Positions 12,740-20,253 of a stretch of 23,116 bases of DNA are shown here, in pieces. This DNA is from a virus. Every line of letters begins with the position of its first letter. The first letter of the stretch is position 1. Below the pieces are notes generated by a model that saw only the letters and a program-made list of their open reading frames with translations, made no database searches and was not told where the DNA came from. The stretch spans positions 1-23,116 of IMG/VR virus record IMGVR_UViG_3300031857_001459; one strand, given 5' to 3'. The translations under genes were made by a program, and so were the position numbers.

Positions 12740-15700
12740 ATGAGCGGTTTGTACGCCCCCAGTGAGCTAGAACTAAGCCTCGGTATCAATCGTGCCCCGG
12801 AAAATTCTACGGAAGCTGTTGGGCTGTCTGCGCTGAACGCCGGTGACATCTATGGTATGCAGCAGCAGGTTATGCGTAGCACTGCGGCACTTCAGTCGGG
12901 TGTTGCGCCGCCTGCGCCCCCGCAGCCGGAAGCACAAGCGTACTTCAGTCGGTCCACTGGTAAGATGTTTGCCGGTGGTATGGCGTTTGATGAACGTGAC
13001 GTTCAGTCGGCGTTTCGTGCAGCGCAGCAATTTACTGCTGCTGCCGGTGCTCGTCCTCCGCAGGATGTGGCTGATTGGCAACCACTATCTCGCGCTGGGT
13101 ATGAAGCATACCTAAACGAACTTCGTACCCCACGTGGTATTGGCGAAAATCTAGTCCTCGGAGCACGTGGCGCTGTTGGTGGGTTTGTCAGTGGTATTGG
13201 CCGTGGCGCTGAGATGGTCGGTGCCACCAATGTTGGTCCCGCGATTGCTGGTTTTGGTGAGGCTATCACCGGTCAGGATGAGTTTGATAGGCAGCGGTCG
13301 GCCCTAATCCAGCAGTCTAATTCGCTTGTCAGCAATATCATTGACGCTGCTGTACAGGGTATTACATCTCTTGGCATATCAGCCGGTGCCGGTGTTGTTG
13401 GCGGTGTTGTTGGCGGCGCTATCGGTGGTCCTGCCGGTGCTGCTGCCGGTGCCACCACTGCCGCTACTGCAGCTCAAGCGGGTCGAGCCTTGGCTTCTGC
13501 ACGCGGTATCGGCGCTGTTCTCGGCCTCGGTGCAGCCAGCTTTCCTCAGCAACTCAATACGTTCTATGAAGCGGCGCAGAACGCCAGGGATGCACAGGGT
13601 CGTCCAGCATACGATCTGAATGATACATCTACTCAGCTTACCATCTTTGGTGCTGCCCTTGGTACATCGCTACTTGATGTAATTGCCCCGGGTCGCGCCG
13701 CGTTTGGTCTATCTCGTGCCCTCACTGAAGGCGCTCAGCAGGCTGGTACTCAGGCCCTTACCGGTCTGGCTCGGGCCAGGGCGGTTGGCGGCAGCGCAGC
13801 CCGCAGCGGGTTTGAAGAAGCTGCCACTGAAGCCACGCAGACCTTGGTTGAGCGGGCTGTTTTTGATCCCGAGTTCCGTCGGCAGCTCAACGCCGAAGAC
13901 ATAAAGGCGCTTGCCCCGTACATCGTCAACACGTATGGCCAGGATGTTCTCATCGCAGCCGGTGCCGGTGCGCTCCTTGGCGCCGGGTTTGGTGGCGCCG
14001 GTCGCTTCATTGAAACTCGGGGTGCAGGTTCTCAACCGCGCAACATTCTTGACCCAACGCAAACCAATGCTATTGGCGGTGCGGATACGGGTGAGGCCGG
14101 TACCGAACTTGTGCCCGTCGGTGGCCCCCCTCCCGGCGGTCCCCCTACCCCTGGTGCTCTCGTCACCCCTGGTACCCCTCCCATCTCCGGTTCTGTTTCG
14201 GGGGGTTATGGGGATTTACTACGTAGAACTCAATCATTAGCGTCAGGCGAAATTGGTGGCGCACCAAGTGAAAGAACGTATTCAGGATACGGAGAAGCAT
14301 ACGCTCGGCGTATGCCTGATCCCCTTGGCGTTGCCGGTTTTGGTGGCGCGGATGATACGTTTAACCGTATGGTTTCAGGTCCTGCCCCGGGCACCGAAGC
14401 TCCGCTAACATCCTATATCTACCCAGGACCGGTTCTGACTGAGCCCGGTTCGGTCGCGCAACTGCGCCCACCTGCAAGTGCAATACCCGGCGCACCCGTA
14501 GTTGCACCTTACACACCAACACCTACAGCACCTATCCCATCAGGGTCTCAACCGATTACTTTGGTGGCGCCGGGGGCCGACGCCCTTCGCGCACAGCGCG
14601 GGCTGACAACTACGGCGCAGCAACGGCAGGTCGAGCAAGACATCCAATCTCGGGTGCAGGCCAACGCGAGTGCACCACGCCCTGACGTTCTGTACGATCC
14701 GTCTGACCCTGGTGCCGTTCAGCGCGCCATGCGCTCTTTTGGATTTGCTTCAGAAAAGCCGGGAACCAAGGTACTAGAGCCGGACGCCACAGAAATACTT
14801 AGGCTGCGCGATCCGATGCGGGCAGGCGAGCCGATTACACTACGGGACGTGAACGAAGCAGCAGCGATGCTCGGTCGCACTCGCGGTTCCGGCACACCAG
14901 TGGCACGGCCCACCCCCGTGGTGCCTGCTAATATGGCACAAGCCATGCAGGATGTCGGGCTGACTGTTGAAGATGTGGTAGCGGCACGCGACCGCCTGCG
15001 CAGTGGCCCGGTTACTTATGAAGATGTGCGCATTGCGGCGCGGCGCAAGGGTACGGAACTACCGGTTCGTATGGCTCGGGCTGCGGCGCCTGAGTCTACG
15101 GTTGAGACGGCCCTCCCCCCTGCGCTTGAAGCACTTGCCGCGGCCCCTACGCCTACGCCCGCAACCAAGCTCAAGAAAGGAAAAGCCCGTGCCCCTGAAG
15201 TCAGGCAAGTCGAACAAGGTGGTCTCAGCCAACGTACAGGAGCTGGTGGACCGGTACCAAGCAAAGGGAAAGATCGGCTCAAGCCGACCAAAGAACAAGG
15301 CGGCGGCGGTCAAACAGGCCGTAGCAATCTCACTCGCCAAGGCCGGGCGGCAGCGCAAGAAGTAACACCTGCACCGGCTGCGGAGGTGGCCGCTCAGCGC
15401 CCTTTCTCACTCGCCGCACCAAACGTGACAGAAAGAGCGGCTCCATCCGCCGCCCCAAGGGCTGAGGCTGCGACCCCAAACACGTTTGATAGGCAAATCA
15501 CTCAGGCAGCTACCAGTGCTAACCCGGCGGCGCAGCTTCGTACGCTGAAGAACGAACTGATCACGCGGCGCGATGCCACCGCTGATGCTGGCCGCAGTAC
15601 GACTGAACTTACTCAGGCTATTGACCGTATTGACGCACTGGTCGCTGAAGGTCCGGTCACTACGCCAGATGTTGAGGGTGTGTCCGGCCCAGGTTCACCG

Positions 15701-18700
15701 CAGTCCGTCTGGGCTGCGGCCATGAACGATGATGGTGTTGGCTACACCCAGATGTCTGAAGATGGTCGCCGCGCTTGGGATAACGAAGTGGCTACCAGCC
15801 CTGTGCCGCCCACTGCGGAACGGGCTCAGTATTACCAAGACACGTTCCTGCCCGAAGATACCCAACGCAGCATCAGTTACGTGCGCAGCCTTGCCAGCAA
15901 GCTGGCATCTGCCAGCGATGAGCGTTACCTACAGATCACTGAGAAGCTGAGCGAGCTGGCCAGTTCTGACAACCAGCGTGTCGCTGCCGAAGCGCAGCGC
16001 GCATTGGACGGTGAATTATCCGGTACGCCCGGCAGGTTCTCCCTTTCTGGCTGGAACACCCGGCAGGGTACGGTCAACGCAGATGGCACACCAACAACCC
16101 CAATGGCCGTTGGCCGGGTGCGGATGCTTGTCAATAACTTCGTAGCTAAACTGGCAACCAAGCCCAAGGTCACAGTGGTGGCCAACCAGCAGGAACTACA
16201 GCGCACCAACCCGGCACTGTACCAACAAGCCGTGGCTGCTCGCCCGCAGGGTGACTTTGCTACTGCTGAGGCGGCTGGGTACTCCTTCGGTGACGGCAAC
16301 GTCATCATCTTCACTGACCGTATTGCCAATGAGCAGCACCTGCGGTTCGTGCTGGCCCATGAGACCTTCGGCCACTTCGGTATGCGCGGCATCATGCCCG
16401 CATCACGCTTCAACGCGCTTATGGAAAACATCTATGAGACAGATGGAAGCGCCAAGCTGGCAGTTGATGCCGCTATGGAAGTGCGCGGGCTGAGCAAGGC
16501 CGAAGCCGTTGAAGAATACCTGTCTGACTACGCCGGGATGCTTGAAACCAGCACGGTTGCCCGCATCTGGAACGCCATCAAGGGCTTCCTTGATCGCCTT
16601 GGTGTGAAGTTTGGGGATACAGCTACCCGGTACTTCCTTGATCAGTCGCGCCGCTATGTACGGCAGGGTGCCCAGGGTGTGACCTTCGATGCAGAGGCGG
16701 TGGCGAAGCGGCTGCACGCTGTTGAGTACGGCGATACCGGCACTGGCCGGTTCAGCCCGCAGGCAGCGATGAGTGCCAACGCCAAGGCGAATTTGTTTGT
16801 AACAGAGCTAGGCCCGTGGCCAACCAACTTCGCTGAGACTTGGGACTACATCCAGAAGCAAGGAAAGAATATTGCTAACATCTACGATGATGTGAAAGCA
16901 AAGTTCCTTAGCCTTGCAAATTACCGCGCACTGGAAAACCCAGGGCTATCAGCATTCGACGGCTTGATGGGCCAGACCAACCAAATTTCCATGGCGGTCA
17001 AAGCGTCATTGAATGAATATCTACGCCCCGTACTTGATGCTCCAAAAGCTGTGCAAGATAAAATCTCACGCACCATGTACAATGCGCGTAGCTATAAGAT
17101 CAGCCAGTTCAAAGCCGGTGATCTTGGTAAAGAACCTCTGTTCAAGGTTGCTGCTGATGGTACCCTTACGCCAAATACGGCTGAGCAGGAGCGTATATTC
17201 AAAGCCGGTCTGATGACGCTCAAGCAGATTCAAGACGGCTATTCCTACAACCGTGAGATCGAGGGTACTGATGGTAAAGTCACCACGGTAAAAGAAACCG
17301 TGGCCGCTCAAAAAGACTTCACCAAAGAAGATTACGCTCTGTATGAGCGTGCCCGGCGTGCGGTGTTTAACGTCGAGATGCAGCTACTTCAGGCTGAGTA
17401 CGGCGCCCTTATGGCTAACAAGCGCCTGACCAATAAAGAGATCAGCGGTTTTATGGCTGACAACAAACTCACTGCTGAAGATCGTCGCTTCGTTGATTCC
17501 ATGGCACGCCGCGCACTGGCGCTCTATACTGAAGGCGCCGGTACTGATCCCACAGGTAACACTGTGATCGATCCAAAAGCCATGAAGAAGTCCGATGATT
17601 TCTTGGCTGCTGTTAATGCTGCGACGATTGGCACCGGCACAGACCGCAACGCTGCGGTGCGCGACTACTTTGCTTCGCCACAAGCGGCTGATGCATTCAT
17701 CACTGAGCTGACCGCGTTTAAGGATCGTCGTCGCGAGATTACCGATGACAACAGGTTCTCCTTACAAAATAAGGTGAAGCAACTCATCCTCAACGAACAC
17801 AACCTGAACACCAGGGATAAGATTTCCCGTCGATCTGTGATGACTGGATACACCCCGGTGTTGCGCGAAGGTAATTTCCAGACCCGCGTTCAAGCGTTTG
17901 TCAACGGCAAACTTGTTGAGGTGAAGGACGCGCACAAGGCGTTGCTTTCCTATTCGCAGTTTAACACCGAGCCCGAAGCCAAGACCGTGGCTGATATGCT
18001 CGATAAGGAATTCAAAGGTAAGACCTTTGAGTTGTTGGTGCGCAATGATGCCGGTGAGTTCGTACCTACCAAGGTAACACTTCGCACCACGACTGGTCGT
18101 GTGTTGGATGCCGTGGCCGCTGACCCGCAGCTCAACCTACAAGAATTCCTCTACGGGCTGAACCTGTTCAATGTGAACCTCAACCCGGAAAGCATGGCAC
18201 GTATTGTCACCACGCTGTCGCGTCAGGGTGACGGTGCCCGTAGGCGGTTGGAGTATTCTCAGACCCCGGGCTTTGACCCCACCACTGGTATCTACGCCAT
18301 CTCACGGCACATCGAAGGTCGTGCATCCACCATTGCCAAGGCCACCACACGGCAGGCGCTGCGCGAACTGATGAACCTTGATATAGCTGAGTCGCGTGCC
18401 CTGTGGTCAGGTGATGAAGTTCGGGTAAATCAGATGCAGGCTGAGATGAACAGGCTCAACGCCGACCCAAATGCGTCGCAGGATGCGAAGCGGTATGCGC
18501 TACAGCAGCTCACGCAAGCGCAGTACCAGTTCCGTATGACCAACCCGGAAGGGCGTGCTGAGCGGTCAATGGCTTACTATAACCAAGCCGCTTCTACCCT
18601 TGATTATCTTGAGGGTAGTAAATATGTGGATGAGACTGACTTCGGCGCAGGTCCTGTTGCTTCTCGGGTCCGTGCCTACACCAGCGTATGGCAACTTGGC

Positions 18701-20242
18701 GGTAGCCTTGCCCAAGGTGTACTGAACTTGCTCAGCCCATACACCAACTGGATGCCATACATGGCCAGCTTCAATGCGAAGAACGGCTTCGGCGGCGGCT
18801 TCGGTATTGGTAAGGTACAGTCAGCTTACCACTCAGCGTTCCGTCAGGTGGGTGCGCCGGGCATCTTGCGCATGACCATGAACCAAGCTGAATTCTACGA
18901 TAACGTGGCCAAGGACCCGGCGCTTCAGAAGAAACACGGCCTGACAGTCGATGAAGCCAAGGTTATTGCTAACGAAATCCGCCAAGGTAAATTGATTCCG
19001 GCCCAGTCAAACGCACTCATCGCCACTGCGCGGGGGCAAACAACCAATAAGTTCCTGCGTGGTTTTATTGATAAGTACATGGCTCCATTCAACCTGTCAG
19101 AACAGGCAGGTCGTCGTGCAGCTTTCTTGGCTGCATACCGGTTGAAGCGGGACCAGATGCTCGGTGCCGGTAAATCCCAGAAGGATGCTCAACAAGAAGC
19201 AAGTGACTTCGCAGTGAAATCTCTTGACTTGACCCTTGGTGACTACTCGGTGCTGAACCGGCCACCTGCGTTCCGGGCTGGCATCACGTCCTTCCTCTAT
19301 ATGTACAAGACGTACCCGACCACCACGATCCAGTTGCTGGCCAATCTGTCCCGACCTGCGCAGCTATCCATGTTGGCCGGTCTGTGGTTCCTTTCCGGCG
19401 CAGCGGGTTTGCCTTTCGCTGAGGACCTTGAAGACCTGATTGATACCATCTCGCAGAAGCTAGGATTCCGGCAGGGCAGCATTCGGGGTGAGATCATCAA
19501 ACATATCGAAGCTACGTTCCCCGGTATGTCGGCTATATTCCTCAAGGGTTTGGTGAATGAGTTCCTGCCAATACCCGCCGACATCGCCTCTCGCACTTCG
19601 ATGGGTAACATCATCCCTGGCACTGGCGCATTCTTGGCTGGCGCTGATGTAGCCCGTGAACTTGGTGATATTCTTGGCCCGGCTGCAGGCTTTATCTCAG
19701 GCACTGCTGAGATGGCTCGCAACCTTGTGGTGTTCCCGTTCTCCTCGCGGGTGAGCCTGGAAGATGTAGCCCGGGAATCACCGATTACCTTGCTCCGGTT
19801 GATGGGTGACTCATACGCCTACCTACAGTCGGGTGCCGTGGTTGACCGCCGTGGGTATGTGGTTAGTAAAGATATGGATATGGGTACCATCATCACTCGG
19901 CTTGCGGGTTTCTACCCATCGCAAGCGGCGAACCAGTATGATGTTATCCGTATCGCCAACCGCACCACTGATTACCAGAAGGAAGCCGTGGCTTCGTTCC
20001 GTCACGCTTGGATCAAGGCTACCCTGCGCGGTGATACGCAGGCGGCTAGTGAGATCATGAATGACGTGCGCGAATGGAACAACGCCACACGTGGCACCCC
20101 ACTGGAAATCAGGAACTTCTCAACCGGTAACACCAGGGCATTGCGTGAGGCTCAGCGGCCAGCGGGTGAGCGCGCACTGCGGGCTGCGCCAAGGGCGGCG
20201 CAGGAAGACATCCGTGGGTTTATTGACGCCCTGATCGATTAG
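12740..20242 (+). CDS. Giant multidomain virion protein with HExxGH zincin module and polyvalent-type C-terminus (2500 aa)
   Basis: GAGG at 12731-12734 precedes the ATG by five bases; the frame is uninterrupted for 7.5 kb. Domains in order: N-terminal region (1-110); Gly/Ala-rich hydrophobic segments near 120-165, 207-250, 300-325 and 401-425; a Pro/Ala-rich linker (435-930) with a duplicated D-V-x-x-A-A module near 691-715 and 751-775; a zincin-like module (about 1098-1337) with H1207-E-T-F-G-H1212 and downstream E1258-E-Y-L-S-D; a long helical region (1340-1900); and a C-terminal domain (1920-2500) with G-L-P-F-A-E-D-L-E-D-L-I and I-I-P-G-T-G. This last part resembles C-termini of large phage polyvalent proteins. 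I infer the largest ejected protein, occupying the place of T7 gp16, with a peptidase module where T7 carries a transglycosylase. A separate gene lies embedded at 15189-15365. Confidence 0.8.
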   Translation: MSGLYAPSELELSLGINRAPENSTEAVGLSALNAGDIYGMQQQVMRSTAALQSGVAPPAPPQPEAQAYFSRSTGKMFAGGMAFDERDVQSAFRAAQQFTAAAGARPPQDVADWQPLSRAGYEAYLNELRTPRGIGENLVLGARGAVGGFVSGIGRGAEMVGATNVGPAIAGFGEAITGQDEFDRQRSALIQQSNSLVSNIIDAAVQGITSLGISAGAGVVGGVVGGAIGGPAGAAAGATTAATAAQAGRALASARGIGAVLGLGAASFPQQLNTFYEAAQNARDAQGRPAYDLNDTSTQLTIFGAALGTSLLDVIAPGRAAFGLSRALTEGAQQAGTQALTGLARARAVGGSAARSGFEEAATEATQTLVERAVFDPEFRRQLNAEDIKALAPYIVNTYGQDVLIAAGAGALLGAGFGGAGRFIETRGAGSQPRNILDPTQTNAIGGADTGEAGTELVPVGGPPPGGPPTPGALVTPGTPPISGSVSGGYGDLLRRTQSLASGEIGGAPSERTYSGYGEAYARRMPDPLGVAGFGGADDTFNRMVSGPAPGTEAPLTSYIYPGPVLTEPGSVAQLRPPASAIPGAPVVAPYTPTPTAPIPSGSQPITLVAPGADALRAQRGLTTTAQQRQVEQDIQSRVQANASAPRPDVLYDPSDPGAVQRAMRSFGFASEKPGTKVLEPDATEILRLRDPMRAGEPITLRDVNEAAAMLGRTRGSGTPVARPTPVVPANMAQAMQDVGLTVEDVVAARDRLRSGPVTYEDVRIAARRKGTELPVRMARAAAPESTVETALPPALEALAAAPTPTPATKLKKGKARAPEVRQVEQGGLSQRTGAGGPVPSKGKDRLKPTKEQGGGGQTGRSNLTRQGRAAAQEVTPAPAAEVAAQRPFSLAAPNVTERAAPSAAPRAEAATPNTFDRQITQAATSANPAAQLRTLKNELITRRDATADAGRSTTELTQAIDRIDALVAEGPVTTPDVEGVSGPGSPQSVWAAAMNDDGVGYTQMSEDGRRAWDNEVATSPVPPTAERAQYYQDTFLPEDTQRSISYVRSLASKLASASDERYLQITEKLSELASSDNQRVAAEAQRALDGELSGTPGRFSLSGWNTRQGTVNADGTPTTPMAVGRVRMLVNNFVAKLATKPKVTVVANQQELQRTNPALYQQAVAARPQGDFATAEAAGYSFGDGNVIIFTDRIANEQHLRFVLAHETFGHFGMRGIMPASRFNALMENIYETDGSAKLAVDAAMEVRGLSKAEAVEEYLSDYAGMLETSTVARIWNAIKGFLDRLGVKFGDTATRYFLDQSRRYVRQGAQGVTFDAEAVAKRLHAVEYGDTGTGRFSPQAAMSANAKANLFVTELGPWPTNFAETWDYIQKQGKNIANIYDDVKAKFLSLANYRALENPGLSAFDGLMGQTNQISMAVKASLNEYLRPVLDAPKAVQDKISRTMYNARSYKISQFKAGDLGKEPLFKVAADGTLTPNTAEQERIFKAGLMTLKQIQDGYSYNREIEGTDGKVTTVKETVAAQKDFTKEDYALYERARRAVFNVEMQLLQAEYGALMANKRLTNKEISGFMADNKLTAEDRRFVDSMARRALALYTEGAGTDPTGNTVIDPKAMKKSDDFLAAVNAATIGTGTDRNAAVRDYFASPQAADAFITELTAFKDRRREITDDNRFSLQNKVKQLILNEHNLNTRDKISRRSVMTGYTPVLREGNFQTRVQAFVNGKLVEVKDAHKALLSYSQFNTEPEAKTVADMLDKEFKGKTFELLVRNDAGEFVPTKVTLRTTTGRVLDAVAADPQLNLQEFLYGLNLFNVNLNPESMARIVTTLSRQGDGARRRLEYSQTPGFDPTTGIYAISRHIEGRASTIAKATTRQALRELMNLDIAESRALWSGDEVRVNQMQAEMNRLNADPNASQDAKRYALQQLTQAQYQFRMTNPEGRAERSMAYYNQAASTLDYLEGSKYVDETDFGAGPVASRVRAYTSVWQLGGSLAQGVLNLLSPYTNWMPYMASFNAKNGFGGGFGIGKVQSAYHSAFRQVGAPGILRMTMNQAEFYDNVAKDPALQKKHGLTVDEAKVIANEIRQGKLIPAQSNALIATARGQTTNKFLRGFIDKYMAPFNLSEQAGRRAAFLAAYRLKRDQMLGAGKSQKDAQQEASDFAVKSLDLTLGDYSVLNRPPAFRAGITSFLYMYKTYPTTTIQLLANLSRPAQLSMLAGLWFLSGAAGLPFAEDLEDLIDTISQKLGFRQGSIRGEIIKHIEATFPGMSAIFLKGLVNEFLPIPADIASRTSMGNIIPGTGAFLAGADVARELGDILGPAAGFISGTAEMARNLVVFPFSSRVSLEDVARESPITLLRLMGDSYAYLQSGAVVDRRGYVVSKDMDMGTIITRLAGFYPSQAANQYDVIRIANRTTDYQKEAVASFRHAWIKATLRGDTQAASEIMNDVREWNNATRGTPLEIRNFSTGNTRALREAQRPAGERALRAAPRAAQEDIRGFIDALID
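15178..15181 (+). promoter_or_regulatory. Ribosome-binding site AGGA for the embedded gene
   Basis: AGGA within GAAAGGAAAA lies seven bases before the GTG at 15189, inside the giant ORF. Its spacing fits initiation of the +1-frame gene. It supports that gene being expressed rather than a chance open frame. Confidence 0.6.
15189..15365 (+). CDS. Embedded +1-frame small basic protein, DUF6496-like (58 aa)
   Basis: GTG 15189 to TAA 15365 lies wholly inside the 2500-codon ORF, shifted +1. The product starts M-P-L-K-S-G-K-S-N-K-V-V-S-A-N-V and ends in K-Q-A-V-A-I-S-L-A-K-A-G-R-Q-R-K-K. This is the plan of small stand-alone phage proteins (P-L-K-x-G-K-S-x-K-x-x-S-x-N-I ... K-Q-A-V-A-I-A-L-S-K-A-G), which I associate with DUF6496. 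By hand count, 45 of 58 third positions in this frame are G or C, but only 25 of 58 in the giant's frame over the same bases. The giant's frame here encodes a low-complexity linker (G-G-G-G-Q-T-G-R-S-N). I conclude a real overlapping gene, probably captured by the giant ORF. Function unknown; its Lys/Arg content could suit nucleic-acid or virion contacts. Confidence 0.72.
   Translation: MPLKSGKSNKVVSANVQELVDRYQAKGKIGSSRPKNKAAAVKQAVAISLAKAGRQRKK
16031..16756 (+). other. Zincin-like peptidase module within the giant protein (residues 1098-1339)
   Basis: The module opens with G-R-F-S-L-S (residues 1098-1103) and is followed by another G-R-F-S at 1336-1339. Inside are a helical R-M-L-V-N-N-F segment, strands (K-V-T-V-V-A-N, G-D-G-N-V-I-I-F-T-D) and the helix carrying H1207, E1208 and H1212 in H-E-T-F-G-H-F-G. 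A downstream helix has E1258 and E1259 in A-V-E-E-Y-L-S-D-Y-A. The HExxGH spacing is that of M49 dipeptidyl peptidase III (HELLGH with a later EExxxE/D), not the commoner HExxH. Similar H-E-x-x-G-H-x-G-x-R segments occur in large phage polyvalent proteins. Peptidase activity is inferred, not shown. Confidence 0.65.
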
Positions 20243-20253
20243 GTCAGGGTGTT
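20225..20253. terminator. Possible hairpin between convergent genes
   Basis: CCCTGA (20229-20234) pairs exactly with TCAGGG (20244-20249) across a nine-base loop that holds the + strand stop. Four more pairs, two of them G-U on the + strand RNA, extend the stem outward. The - strand stop lies in the right arm. No U-run follows on either strand, so it is not a canonical intrinsic terminator. Its exact position over both stops suggests it may stop or slow converging transcription. Confidence 0.35.

Noticed and set aside
15003-15188. Upstream extension of the embedded +1 frame to the ATG at 15003
   Set aside because: The extra ~62 residues are Arg/Leu/Pro-rich and read like the shadow of the giant's frame. 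The family-like sequence and the ribosome-binding site both point to the GTG at 15189.
12740-20242. The giant protein as an N4-type virion RNA polymerase
   Set aside because: Its length and position invite the idea, but I found no T-x-x-G-R or D-x-x-G-R motif with the other polymerase motifs in order. D-T-G-T-G-R near residue 1333 has the wrong spacing and lies in a linker.
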